Below, in pieces: positions 11,793 through 22,699 of a stretch of DNA of 64,000 nt; position 1 is the first letter of the stretch; every line of letters starts with the position of its first letter. Under the pieces are notes generated by a model. The model saw nothing but the letters and a program-made list of their open reading frames with translations. It did not search any database and was not told the DNA's origin. The stretch is from Eutrigla gurnardus (Eukaryota; Chordata; Actinopteri; Perciformes; Triglidae). A program made the position numbers and the translations under genes. The stretch is taken from the NCBI GenBank assembly GCA_963514095.1, contig OY741266.1:9565297-9629296 (forward strand), given 5' to 3'.

Positions 11793-12279
11793 TCTGGAGT
11801 TTGCCTTTGGCCATGCTTGGTGAAAGCATCAGAACAGAGAATTGTTGTATATAAATGCACATACTGTATGGATGACCAGATACTGTGTACAACTGTTGTC
11901 ACAAAATGAGAAAAGAGAGAGATTGTCTGATTGAAGAAGTCAGTTCAGAGAATGTAGGCTGTTGCATAATGTGCTGCAGTGAAAATGGTTCACTTGAGGC
12001 GAGGCTTAGTGACACACACACAAAGATGAAAGAATGTGATGTTATGGTGTAGTTACTATCAGATCAGGCTGAACGACTGAATTAGGGAATTCTTTGTATT
12101 TACTCCAACAAAAACAAGCATGAAATAATACGAGGCAATAATTTAGTGGGGAGAGAGAAAGAGAGAGCAAGAACCTGTGCAACTATATCCACACGTTTAT
12201 GTCATTTTATGTTAATTTGAGCGTTTTAGTGAATATTTCATGATAAGCTGTGTTAGACATCGGGAGTTTGCTGCCTATG
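11793..12279. other. Unassigned sequence between elements
   Basis: No gene or repeat structure is recognised apart from short GA-rich tracts near 12150. The last 8 bases (TGCCTATG) would be the hAT target duplication if the right hAT end were preserved. Confidence 0.4.
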
Positions 12280-12656
12280 CAGGGCTCCAGAGTGCAACCA
12301 TTTTGGTTGCATATGCGACCAAAAATTGTAAGAGTGCGCCTAAGTTTTTTTCTAGGTCGCACCGGTGCATCTAAAAAATATAAATGTACTTTTTACTTGT
12401 ACTGCAAGCACATCATCTCTCTGTGTTCTCCTGTGACTGAACTGACAATCATGGTAGATCATTATCTTGGTCTAAACCAATAAGAGACAGAGTTTGGGCG
12501 GAACTTTGCCTCAGATTGGCTGTGGTCACTGCTCTCCGTTGTGTGTTTTGCGAGCGGCAAAAAAAAAAAATGCGAGCGGTGCAAGCGACCTGAGTGCCAC
12601 AGCAGCGGAAAGGGAAAAGAAAAGAAAATAAACAAAACAAGACAAAACGAGGCAAA

Positions 12657-14751
12657 ATGAAGAGGGGCAGAAGCATTGAACGTTTTTTCACTAAACAATC
12701 TAAGCCGACAACCAGAAGGGGTTTCTGCCATTCCCTTGGTTCCTGCTGAGATGCCAAGCCCCGGTCCTTCGGCGGCATCAGACTCGGAACCAGAGGAGAC
12801 AACCGAGTCAGAGAAAGACCCCCGGCACAGAGACTCAAAGTAAAAAGCTGAAAACGTATTCTTTCAGGCAGGACTGGTTGAAACAGTTTCCCTGGTTACG
12901 GTACGATAAAGGACGTAATATAATGCACTGTGTATACTGTCATGAGTGCGGTCAGAGTATGGCCGGTAATAGTGCATTTGTAAGCGGGTCAACAACGTTT
13001 CGTATCGAAACTTTAAAAAAACACAGCATGTCAAAAAAACACACTACATGCCAGGACCGGTGTGTGGAGAAAGTGGCCCCTCTCCCAGCTGCATTTCAGC
13101 GGCAGGCAGCAGCAATCAGGTCATCTGAGGAATCAGAAATTATTATCAAATTTAATGTTGCATACAACATTGCCAAAGAGGAGCTGCCTTTCACCAAATT
13201 TAAATCAGAAATTATTCTGATGAAGAAGAACGGATTAAACGTCAACCCGACGTACAGCAATGATACCGCATGTGCCCAATTCATTGGGGTAATAGCTGAC
13301 ACCATAAAACAAAAGACAGCTGTGGATGTCGGAAACGCCACATACATGGTCTTCATGATTGACGGGGACACAGACGTATCTACAAAGGAGTGTGTGATCG
13401 TCTACAGCCGCATTTTGCGCAAAGGGAGACCAGTCAACACATTAATTGGACATATCGAGGTGGAGCATGCACATGCACAAGGTATGTTTGAAGCCCAGAC
13501 ACATAACAGCATGAGAGATTATACATAATATAAATAAGTAAATAAATAAAATCTTAAGAAAATTGGGTTAGGGTTAGGGTCCTGGCTGTTAACTAGTAAA
13601 CTAATAAATAAAATATCACAGTTTCCCCTTTACAATCTATAGGCTGGTAACCTGCATGATATGATATGTTTTTTTTCTTTAGGTATTCATGCTGCCACAA
13701 AGAAAGCTTTTGTTGCACTTGGGCATCAGTGTGCAGATTGGCTGGGGAAAACGGTTGCTCTGGGTGCTGATGGTGCTGCAGTGAACCTCGGCAGCAAAGG
13801 GGGGGGTCATAACCCTTCTACAAAGAGATGCAGGAGATTTTGTTGTGCCCTTTCACTGTATGCCTCACAGGTAGGCCTAATTACAGTATATAGGCTTTTG
13901 TGCATTTTCTTAATACGAGGTAGCTTATCCAACCAATTGAAATGTATCCTTACAGATTGGAATTGGCCATGTTGTCAGTCCAGAGAGACAATGTTATGGT
14001 GGGTCAAGTATATGATCTGCTACATTTGGTGTGGAAGACCTACCATTTTAGCCCCAAATCAATGAGGGAGCTGAAAGCCATTGGAGCAGACCTGGGAGTG
14101 GATGTCCTAGTCCCCGGTGGGGTTAAAGGAACACGATGGCTTCCACATGTCTCCAGGGCCCTGGAGACATTCCTCAGACCCGGACAGAATGGCCATGGCC
14201 AGTTCACTGCGGTCTACTTTCATATGGACCATTTGGCAGAGTCTTCTTCCAATGCAGATATTGCAGTCTGAGCCAGAAAGGTAAGTGGATTTCCACAGGG
14301 AATTTACTAAATTAGTGCCATTTTCCCTGGGCAGATTTTTAATTCATGTTAAAGGCTATATGAATAGTTACTGTGGTTGTATGATACAGGTCAAGAAATC
14401 AATGGAAGATGGCACTTTTGTGGCTTTTTGTCACTTTCTGGCTGATATTTTTGCTAGAATAACCAAGTTTAGCCTCCTGTTTCAGAATAATGAGACCATC
14501 CTACCTCAGGTAAGGGAAATGAAATGGAATTTAATTTTCAGTTATGATTGTTATTAGCTTCTGCTGTATTTATAAAAGTGCTTGATATGTCTTAACAGGC
14601 CGTATGTGCTCTTGAAAATCTGCTGGTGACAACAGAGGTGATGGCTGCAAGACCTAAGCCTGGGGGAAGACTGTCAAAGTTCATCGCTGACCTCAGGCTG
14701 CAGAAGAGGCAGCAGGATGAGCAGAGTGAAATGCCACTCTACAAATTCCAA
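12657..14751 (+). pseudogene. hAT transposase, 5' exons (ZNF862/KIAA1586-like TTF/BED-type)
   Basis: The first exon begins with KRGRSIERFFTKQSK, shifts frame once near 12720, and runs on through DWLKQFPWLRYDKGRN with a zinc-finger-like MHCVYCHECG...HSMSKKH segment to a GT donor after 13482. Further exons at about 13683-13870, 13956-14280, 14390-14509 and 14599-14751 have AG/GT borders. They encode GADGAAVNLGSKGG, HRLELAML (across a splice junction), KGTRWLPHVSRALE and VKKSMEDGTFVAFCHFLAD. A TGA at 14269-14271 and a G-run frameshift near 13800 break it. The exon pattern resembles the ZNF862-like hAT proteins common in fish. Confidence 0.78.
13565..13580 (+). repeat. Short telomere-like TTAGGG run
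   Basis: GGGTTAGGGTTAGGGT lies in the first hAT intron. With fewer than three full units it is probably chance. Confidence 0.6.
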
Positions 14752-14860
14752 GTACATTTGTGGTTTTGTTTCTGACATAGGAAAACATATTATATGAATA
14801 TATACAGTATTTATATTTTCTAACTAGAATTTGTGTTTATGCTTTATGTCCCACACAGAC

Positions 14861-15327
14861 TGTCACGCTCACTGGTGCTGGCAAAGGAGAACCCAAAAGC
14901 ACGACAAAGAGGCAGGCGAGTTTGTTAGGGAAGATCAGTTTACTTGTCCAAAAAAACAGGCAGGGTCAAAACCGGGAGATCAGGATAGGCAAACAAATCC
15001 GACAGGGAGCAGGCAGGAATCCGTAGTCCAAGAGAGGCAAATTAAGGTCAGAACAATGAAGGCAGAACTGGAAACGCTGGAGAGCTTGGCAACGAATAAC
15101 ACAAGACAATCTGGCAGGAATCAAGTGAAAATGGACTAGTATATATACTGAGGGACTGATGAGCAAATGGACTGCAGGTGAGGAGGAAATGGGCGGGGAA
15201 AACCAGGTGAGGGAAATGAGTTGATTGCATGGCAGGGAAGGAGGGCCGGATCTGAAATGACAGGAGAGCTAATGAAGTGGCATGGAACAAAGATAAACAA
15301 ACTAAGAGTTAGTGTAACTATGTTACA
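14861..15327 (-). repeat. 3' LTR of sushi-type element
   Basis: 467 bp, nearly identical to 19629-20095. It is followed in the element interior by a polypurine tract. Confidence 0.95.
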
Positions 15328-15342
15328 GAACCCCCCCCTCTA
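15328..15342 (-). other. Polypurine tract of sushi-type element
   Basis: The minus strand reads AGAGGGGGGGGTTC immediately before the 3' LTR. Confidence 0.85.
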
Positions 15343-18300
15343 GGGGCGGCTCTTGCCGTCCCACCCGGTTGATCAGGATGAGACTGGTGGAAGTCTGTGA
15401 TGAGAGCTGGATCCAGAATGCTGCGAGCAGGGACCCACGAGCGTTCTTCAGGGCCATAACCCTCCCAATCAACCAGTTACTGCACTCCCCTGCCACGTCG
15501 CCAGGACTTGATGAGCCGACGGACAGTGTATGCAGGTGCCCCATCAATGAGCCGGGGGGGTGGTGGGGGTTTGGAGGGGGGCAGAAGTGGACTCTCACTA
15601 ACCGGTTTGACCTTGGAAACATGGAATGTGGGGTTAATCCTCATCGATGATGGAAGACGAAGACGGACAGCCACAGGATTGATTATTCTAGAGATTGGGA
15701 ATGGGCCCCACAAAACGGGGAGCCAACTTCTTGGAGTCCACTCTGAGAGGAAGATCCCGTGTCGACAGCCAGACGCGTTGTCCTGGGGTGTACCGGGGTG
15801 CAGGATTGCGATGTCGATTGGCCGATCGTTGGTAACGGTCAGAAGAGCGCCGGAGTGTGGAACGGGCCTGCATCCAAGTGCGCCGACACCGTCTGACGTA
15901 CGCCTGAACAGAGGGAACGCTGGCTTCACGTTCTTGCTCTGGAAAGAGTGGCGGTTGGTAGCCCCGGGAGCATTGGAAAGGTGAGAGACCAGTGGCAGAA
16001 CTGGGCAGAGTATTATGAGCATACTCGATCCACAGGAGCTGCTCAGACCAGGAGGAAGGGTTGCGGGAAGCAAGGCAGCGCAGAGCTGTCTCCATCTCCT
16101 GATTCATGCGTTCTGCTTGACCATTGGATTGTGGGTGGAAACCAGATGACAAACTGACAGTAGCCCCCAGCAACCTGCAGAACTCGGACCAAAAGTGAGA
16201 GGTGAATTGTGGTCCCCGGTCAGAGACCACATCAGATGGGAGACCATGTATCCGGAACACATGTTGCAACAAAACCTCAGCCATTTCCTTTGCAGTGGGT
16301 AATTTGGTTAACGGGATGAGCATGGCAGCTTTGGAAAATCGATCAATAACAGTGAGTATAACTGTGTTACCGTTAGAAGGTGGTAGGCCAGTGACAAAGT
16401 CCAAAGAAACGTGAGACCAGGGACAACGAGGAATTGGCAGAGGATGAAGGAGACCGGATGGAGCTTGATGAGAGGTCTTATGTTGAGAGCAGACACGGCA
16501 AGCAGCAACAAACTCCCTGGTGTCCCTTTCCATGGAAGCCCACCAGAAGCGCTGTCGAAGGAGGGCTAAAGTGCGTCTCACCCCAGGATGGCAAGCCAGA
16601 CGAGAAGAGTGCCCCCACTGGAGGACCTCAGAACGGAGACCATCTGGAACGAACAGTCGGTTCTCTGGACAAGCACTAGGAGCAGGGTGTTCAGTGTGGG
16701 AGCGTTTTACCTTATCCTCCACCCCCCAGGTTACCGCCCCGATAACGCATGCAGAGGAGAGAATACCTTCAGGCTGGGAGGGAGAATCCTCTGACTGGAA
16801 CTGACGGGACAGGGCATCAGGCTTGACGTTCTTGGAACCTGGTCTGTATGAGAGGGAGAAGTTAAAACGGTTGAAGAAGAGAGCCCACCTAGCTTGACGA
16901 GGGTTAAGTCTCTTGGCCGATCGGATGTACTCAAGGTTTTTGTGGTCAGTCCAAACCACAAATGGTTGCTCCGCCCCCTCCAACCAGTGTCTCCATTCCT
17001 CCAGTGCAAGTTTGACTGCCAACAGCTCCCGGTTCCCAATGTCATAATTCCTCTCTGCTGAAGCCAGTTTCCGGGAGAAGAAAGCACATGGGTGAACCTT
17101 CTGGTCCTCAGCCGACCGCTGAGAAAGAACTGCCCCGACACCGGAATTCGAGGCATCCACCTCCACAATAAACTGGCGAGCAGGATCTGGAAAGATGAGA
17201 ATAGGCGCAGAGGTGAAACGTGACTTCAACTCACCAAAAGCCGCTTCAGCCACGGAGGACCACCGGAAGGGCTCACTGAGAGAAGTGAGAGCAGTGAGGG
17301 GAGCTGCCACTGAACTGTAATTTCGAATGAACCTTCGGTAGAAGTTGGCAAATCCCAGGAAGCGTTGGAGCTCCTTGCGTGTCGATGGAGTTGGCCAGTC
17401 AGTGACTGCCTTGACCTTGGCTGGGTCCATCCGGATGTTGCCAGTGTTGATGACGAAACCCAGGAAGGATACCTCTGAAATGTGAAACTCACATTTCTCT
17501 GCCTTAACAAAGAGCTGGTTCTCCAAGAGCCTCTGGAGGACCTGACGTACATGCACTACATGCTCCTTCCTGGACTTAGAAAAAATGAGAATGTCATCCA
17601 GATACACGAAAACAGACACGTTGAGCAGATCCCGCAGAACATCATTGACTAATGCCTGGAAGACTGCAGGAGCATTAGTGAGCCCAAATGGCATGACCAA
17701 ATACTCATAATGACCACTAGGAGTATTAAAGGCCGTCTTCCACTCATCACCCTCCCTGATTCTCACCAAATGATAAGCATTGCGGAGGTCGAGTTTGGAG
17801 AAAACGGTAGCCCCTTGTAGCAGTTCAAAAGCAGAGGAGATTAACGGAAGAGGGTACCTGTTTTTGATGGTAATGTCATTGAGTCCCCTGAAGTCAATGC
17901 AAGGTCGTAGGGTCTTGTCCTTTTTCGCCACAAAAAAAAATCCTGCTCCAGCGGGAGACGATGATGGGCGTATGATCCCTGCCGCCAGGGAGTCATGGAT
18001 GTACTTTTCCATAGCTTTAGTTTCAGGAACCGATAAGGAGAAAAGTCGCCCCCTAGGGGGAGATGTACCTGGGAGGAGGTCAATGGCACAATCGTAAGGG
18101 CGATGCGGCGGCAAAGAGGTGGCCCGGGCCTTGTTAAAAACCTCTTTCAGATCCAGGTAATCCATAGGAACTCCTGACAGGTCTGGAAACTCAGAGGGGA
18201 CAGTCAAACCAGAGGCAGATGACAGAGCAGACTTCAAACAGACAGCATGACAATGAGTACTCCACTGCAGTACAGTTCCTGAAGACCAGTCAATGTGTGG

Positions 18301-18728
18301 ATTATGCCTCCTAAGCCAAGGAAACCCTAAAATGACAGGTTGTTGTGGAGCATTGATCAGGTGAAAAGAAAGAGTCTCAGTGTGATTACCTGAAATGGAC
18401 ATTTGAAGGGGGTAGAGCGATGTGTAACCCGGAATAGGAGGCGACCATCCAAGGCTGAGGCGTCGATAGACTTCTCCAGAACCACCTGACCAAGACCCAG
18501 CTGGGAGGCAAGAGTCATGTCCAACAGGCTTTCATCTGCCCCGGAATCAATGAGAGCTGAGACAGTCTGATAATTCCCAGAGCAGAACAGCTTGACCTGA
18601 ACCAACGGTCGAGAGGGCATTTCCGAGTTCACAGTCCGGCTCACCAGCGCCCTCTGGATGACTGGTGAGCCATGTCTTTTACTGGACACAAAGAGGCGAA
18701 ATGGCCGTCCTGACCACAGTACAGACAC
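15330..18728 (-). pseudogene. pol of sushi-type element (PR-RT-RH-INT-chromodomain)
   Basis: Pol overlaps gag by 88 nt in the -1 frame. Protease has ALIDSGADESLLD. A one-base slip in a G-run near 18410 separates it from a 904-codon frame with RT (PCIDFRGLND, YLDDILIF), RNase H (FIVEVDASNSGVGAVLS), HHCC finger (HPGVRRTLALLRQRFWW ... CRVCSQH) and integrase core (Asp in SLDFVTGLPP, Asp in VVSDRGPQFTS, Glu in HPQSNGQAERMNQ). A one-base insertion near 15695 shifts the frame. The chromodomain (GAPAYTVRRLIKS ... LVDWEGYGPEERSW) is split by a TAA at 15475-15477. Only three lesions in about 3.4 kb fits its youth. Confidence 0.9.
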
Positions 18729-19612
18729 CTGTTCTCCCTTAGGCGGCGCTGTCGTTCTGCTGTAGACAGCCGTGTCCTGCCCAGCTGCATAGACTCAGGA
18801 GCGTCACAAGGAGCATCTGTGCGCTGGTCAGAAGGACGCCCCGGAGGGTGGGATGGCTGGTTAAACCGCACAGGTGAAGCGGCGGACCGAACTCTCTCCC
18901 TCCGCCGCTCTCGCAGACGACTGTCTATGCGGATAGACAGAGAGACAAGTGCGTCCAAATCCGCAGGAAGATCACGGGCCGCCAGCTCGTCTTTGATGTC
19001 ATCAGAGAGACCGTTATAGAAGGCATCGAAGAGTGAAGCAGCGTTCCAATTACTCTCAGCTGCCACTGTACGGAACTCAATAGAGTAATCGGATACAGAC
19101 CTTCCCCCCTGCGCCAGGTTAAACAAACCCTGAGCGACCTCTCTTCCGGGTGTGACATGGTCGAACACTTTCCGTAGCTCGTCAGAGAACAGCTTGACAG
19201 AGGAGCAGATGGCGGATTCCTTCTCCCACTCTGCCGTTCCCCAGTCTCTAGCTCTGCCAGCAAGCAGAGAGACAATATACGCCACCCGGGATCTTTCGGT
19301 GGGAAAGGCGGAAGGCTGGAGTTGAAAGGCAAGGGAACACTGCACGAGGAAGGGCCGGCAGCTACCCGGAACACCGGAATAACGCTCCGGAGGAGGCAAA
19401 CGAGCATCCGACACAGGAGGAGTCTGGACAGGAGGGCTGACAGGCGAGAGCCTTTGGAGAAGTTCATGAATGCTGCCCAAGCTCCTTTCATGACGAGCCG
19501 CCATCTCCCGTAGACCGCCTGCAATGGAGGTAACTTGTTCGTCGTGGCGCTGAAGAGCGTTGGCCTGTGCTCTCAGCTCATTCTGGAATGAGTCAGTGTC
19601 GGCTGGGTTCAT
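18641..19612 (-). CDS. gag of sushi-type element, apparently intact
   Basis: A 323-residue open frame begins MNPADTDSFQNELRAQ with a good start context (GCCACCATGA). It begins only 16 nt inside the 5' LTR, so the primer-binding region overlaps the start. The middle resembles sushi/PEG10-type capsid (PERYSGVPGSCRPFLVQCSL, LLAGRARDWGTAEWE, VFDHVTPGREVAQGLFNL). The C-terminus has one CCHC knuckle, CLYCGQDGHFASLC. Pol lies in the -1 frame overlapping the end, compatible with -1 ribosomal frameshifting as in PEG10, though I see no clear slippery heptamer. It would form the particle coat of the retrotransposon. Confidence 0.9.
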   Translation of the reverse strand: MNPADTDSFQNELRAQANALQRHDEQVTSIAGGLREMAARHERSLGSIHELLQRLSPVSPPVQTPPVSDARLPPPERYSGVPGSCRPFLVQCSLAFQLQPSAFPTERSRVAYIVSLLAGRARDWGTAEWEKESAICSSVKLFSDELRKVFDHVTPGREVAQGLFNLAQGGRSVSDYSIEFRTVAAESNWNAASLFDAFYNGLSDDIKDELAARDLPADLDALVSLSIRIDSRLRERRRERVRSAASPVRFNQPSHPPGRPSDQRTDAPCDAPESMQLGRTRLSTAERQRRLRENRCLYCGQDGHFASLCPVKDMAHQSSRGRW

Positions 19613-19616
19613 GGTG

Positions 19617-19626
19617 GCCAGATTGT
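19617..19626 (-). other. Self-priming primer-binding site
   Basis: Two bases inside the 5' LTR the minus strand reads ACAATCTGGC. This is the perfect complement of GCCAGATTGT inside the LTR (minus strand 19883-19874). No usual tRNA match beginning TGG is present at the LTR edge. Self-priming is the known mode of the Tf1/sushi group. Confidence 0.75.
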
Positions 19627-19628
19627 TC

Positions 19629-20095
19629 TGTCACGCTCACTGGTGCTGGCAAAGGAGAACCCAAAAGCACGACAAAGAGGCAGGCGAGTTTGTTAGGGAA
19701 GATCAGTTTACTTGTCCAAAAAAACAGGCAGGGTCAAAACCGGGAGATCAGGATAGGCAAACAAATCCGACAGGGAGCAGGCAGGAATCCGTAGTCCAAG
19801 AGAGGCAAAACAAGGTCAGAACAATGAAGGCAGAACTGGAAACGCTGGAGAGCTTGGCAACGAATAACACAAGACAATCTGGCAGGAATCAAGTGAAAAT
19901 GGACTAGTATATATACTGAGGGACTGATGAGCAAATGGACTGCAGGTGAGGAGGAAATGGGCGGGGAAAACCAGGTGAGGGAAATGAGTTGATTGCATGG
20001 CAGGGAAGGAGGGCCGGATCTGAAATGACAGGAGAGCTAATGAAGTGGCATGGAACAAAGATAAACAAACTAAGAGTTAGTGTAACTATGTTACA
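19629..20095 (-). repeat. 5' LTR of sushi-type element
   Basis: 467 bp. On the minus strand it contains a TATA box (19915-19908) and the predicted transcription start around 19884. Only two base differences from the other LTR are seen by eye. Confidence 0.95.
19908..19915 (-). promoter_or_regulatory. TATA box in sushi-type LTR
   Basis: TATATATA on the minus strand lies 31-32 nt upstream of the GCCAGATTGT segment that pairs with the primer-binding site, the normal TATA-to-start spacing. The same box is in the other LTR (around 15140-15147). Confidence 0.7.
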
Positions 20096-20098
20096 CAG

Positions 20099-21045
20099 AC
20101 AGTTACACTCAAGGGAGAAGTCTCTAAGCTGGTAGAGGATGGTGGTGCTATCACTAGATTACAGAGAGCAATGGAGGCAACAATCAACTCCACTGTCAAA
20201 CACTTGAAAGCAAGTTTCTGTAGCCTCCTAGGCAAGTTTACTCCTCTGTCTTATGAACACAGACCAGAAATGATGTGTTTATCATTTTATAAATATATCT
20301 TTATCCTTCCAATAGGAGATAATGCTACCGAATCTGCCACTGCCACAGCCAAGGCTGTCAAATGCTTCAACATCTTCAATCGTGATAGCTGGCCAGAAGA
20401 CCAAGAGGACTTAGTGGACCATGGTGCTGATGACCTAGCATTCCTCCTGGATCACTTCTCCCCTGTCCTCACAAGGTAGCATAATGGACCACTACATAAT
20501 AGTAGGGCTGGTGGCAATCATGTTAATTTAGACACTGATTGGATGTTTATTACATGTCAATTTCAGAAATGGTGTTAACAATGAGTTTGTGGGCCTGAAG
20601 CTGTTAATTGCCAGGATGTTCAAGTACAAGACCTACCTCAACCTTTGGGAGCTAATGTTAACCAGAGAGCCTTGTTTTGTTTTTTTGACATTTTGATATC
20701 AAAATCAATGTCAACTTTGACATAAAAACAACTTTGACAGCTTGTACATCCCAATGAGAATGTGGTTTGTATATTTTTTAGAACATACTGCATCTTGTCC
20801 ACATTCTGCTGGTCTTCCCCGTGTCATCTGCCGTTTGTGAGAGAGGATTCTCCACACAGAAGAGGATCAAGTCAGATGCTAGAGCATCGCTTCATACAGA
20901 CACAGTGGAAGACCTGATCAGGATCAGTGTGGAGGGGCCCAGTTTGGAGGATTTTGATGCAAGGGAGAGTGTGGCAAGCTGGTTTAGCCACATCGTTAAC
21001 CATTTGTGTCCCCGCAAGATGGCGGCGACTAATATAGGGTAGATC
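20099..21045 (+). pseudogene. hAT transposase, 3' exons with dimerisation domain
   Basis: Exons at 20099-20241 (TVTLKGEVSKLVEDGGAI, ATINSTVKHLKASF), 20316-20474 (AVKCFNIFNRDSWPED), 20567-20668 (NEFVGLKLLIARMFKY) and 20782 to about 21045 continue the transposase begun at 12657. The last exon has the hAT C-terminal dimerisation motif: VFPVSSAVCERGFSTQKRIK, SDARASLHTDTVEDLIRIS. The exon ends abruptly near 21030-21045, where unrelated minus-strand DIRS-like sequence starts. No stop codon or right TIR is found. Confidence 0.8.
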
Positions 21046-22125
21046 TCAAGAGCACGGGGAAGCGACCTGGCATCCGTTTGCAAGCTCTGGGGGCCATACT
21101 GCTTCGAACCATCTTCCGTTGTAGAAGCCCCCAAAAACGACTGAAGGAGAAGCGTCAATGTACAGATGGATGTCATGTGGGTGAGTCCGTTGGTCGTCGT
21201 AGAAGAAAGTGATTCCGTTCCGATTAGTGAGAAGGTTGAGCCACAGACAGAGTTTGGCGAGGAGGGGCCCTCTGTTTTCTCTGCGGATGATGTAACTCCG
21301 AGGTCGGAGAAGACTGAAGTCGGAGTGGCCAGGCCAGGGTCGGGTGTGATGACGGGGGGTCGGGGGAATGATGGAACATCGCCCTAAGGATGGACGCTGA
21401 TGGAATCCCGGTTGTTGGACGGGATCCAACAGAGGGCTTTAGACAAGTGGTTGAAGAGTTTGGGGCTGCTTGCAGCCGAAGGTGAGCCTGACGGCAAAGT
21501 AATATGCAACACGTCAGCGGACACCGAAGAACGGCAGAATTCGGGGTAGATAGGGGGACTTGGAAGGCGCTGGTGATGTTGGTTTTTTGAGAGCCAGCGA
21601 GTTTAATAATGGCGATGGCAAGGTTGATGGTGGCGTAGTGATGTTGGTTTTTTGAGAGCCGCGACCCTTTACCAGTGGGTTTATTAAGGCAATGGCAAGG
21701 TTGATGGTGGCGTAGTGGAGAGAAAATTCTTTGCTCAGGATCAAGCTATTGGTGCTGGTAATGGTACTGCCATGGGGTGCTAAAAGATCGATAATGGTGC
21801 GTTTCGTGCCGGAGTATTTCCTGGTTGCGATACTGATGCGATTCCGATGCTGATGCGGAGTTAGGGAAAGGAGGATGGAAGACATGGAGCCTTCCTTAAC
21901 TTCTTTAGCGAGAAGAGGCTGGGTGAGATGGGGCACCGCGAAGGGAGCATGTGAGGGCTGCACGGGCGGCGAAGATGTGGCAGTAAATCTCGTTGTCGAG
22001 AGCGCCCCAGTAGGTGGCCTCGTTAAACTGTGAGAGGCGGGCTGCAACTTCGGAGGTGAAGTGTGTGTGGTATTGATAGAAACCATGCTGCCAAAGCGGA
22101 GGGCCAGATTAAGAATGGTGGACAA
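21046..22125 (-). pseudogene. RT/RNase H of DIRS-like element
   Basis: RT begins with KEGSMSSILLS and KYSGTKRTIIDLLAPHGS, then a stretch duplicated in tandem (21572-21718), and RLTFGCKQ. The expected LDD catalytic triplet area is mutated (reads LGDV in one frame), followed by VFSDLGVTSSAEKTEGP. RNase H follows with its first catalytic Asp in IHLYIDASPS. Several frameshifts and stops (for example TGA after FGVR) make it inactive. Confidence 0.75.
21572..21718. repeat. Tandem duplication inside DIRS-like RT
   Basis: Two copies of a roughly 70-75-bp unit, each starting GTGATGTTGGTTTTTTGAGA and ending GGTTGATGGTGGCGTAGTG, lie back to back with small internal differences. Confidence 0.85.
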
Positions 22126-22349
22126 GTAATCGTCAACAGTTCATTGCGTTGTGTGGGGAGTTTGGAACAGAGAGCGTCTCTGTAAAGGGAGAAGGCACAA
22201 GCAAACTCTGTAGGAGTAAGCTCTCTGGAACGTGTGGGTGCTCTCACTTTAGAGTGGGGGCACCCTCGTATCCTTCAATAAATCTGTCTGCGGGTGGTTG
22301 ATGGAGGGAAGGCGAGATAGGGAGTGCGACGTCGATGTAGTTAGTGCAT

Positions 22350-22640
22350 CCTGGCACTGGCATCTTGGTGCCAGGAGCCCGGGCTGAAGCGAGCTACGGT
22401 GGTTATTGAAATCGGCGAGGGGCGCTGGTGGCCTGGTGCCAGGACCCCTGACTGAAGTGAGTTGCTGTGGTTGTTGGAAGACGCGGCGGGGCGGGGGGGG
22501 GCTGGCGTCCCGGTGCCAGGGGGACCGGCTGAAAGGAGTTGCTGTGGTTGTTGGAAAAACGGCGGGGGGCGCTGGCATCCCGGTGCCAGGAGCCCCCGCG
22601 AAGGTTAGCTGCGGTGACGGCTGGAACTGGATGGCGGTGG
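22350..22640 (-). repeat. Four-copy coding minisatellite in DIRS-like gag
   Basis: Four degenerate units of about 68-75 bp, each beginning CTGGCATCCCGGTGCCAGG or close variants, encode on the minus strand a repeated peptide rich in Pro, Ala and Arg with recurring FxxTTAT and LAPGT-like words. This explains the long open frames on both strands here. Confidence 0.75.
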
Positions 22641-22699
22641 GCGCTGTGGCGTTTGCCCTTGGGGTTGTAGGTTGCTTTTGCTGATGATGACAATCCTGA

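Larger units (their letters stand above)
14861..20095 (-). mobile_element. Sushi-type Ty3/gypsy chromovirus, young
   Basis: Two 467-bp LTRs (TGTCAC...GTTACA on the plus strand) flank gag and pol on the minus strand. The 5-bp target duplication is CAGAC (14856-14860 and 20096-20100). By eye the LTRs differ only at two adjacent bases (near 15043 and 19811), indicating a recent insertion. Pol contains protease, RT, RNase H, integrase and a C-terminal chromodomain, in the order expected for the V-clade/sushi group related to mammalian PEG10 and RTL1. It interrupts an hAT transposon. Pol has two single-base frameshifts and one stop, so it is probably not autonomous. Confidence 0.93.
12280..21045 (+). 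mobile_element. hAT transposon, interrupted by sushi-type retrotransposon
   Basis: The left terminus CAGGGCTCCAGAGTGC followed by short inverted GTTGCATATGCGACC-like motifs is typical of hAT. The element body carries transposase exons at 12657-14751 and 20099-21045. Removing the retrotransposon at 14861-20095 and one CAGAC copy rejoins an intron/exon boundary (CACACAG before an exon starting ACAGTTACACTC). The right TIR is not seen: hAT sequence stops around 21045 where DIRS-like sequence begins, so the 3' end is lost. Confidence 0.82.

Noticed and set aside
13565..13580. TTAGGG-like run as an interstitial telomere
   Set aside because: Fewer than three units inside an hAT intron; chance is sufficient.
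15508..15984. Plus-strand open frames across the sushi pol
   Set aside because: Antisense shadows of the minus-strand integrase and chromodomain coding.
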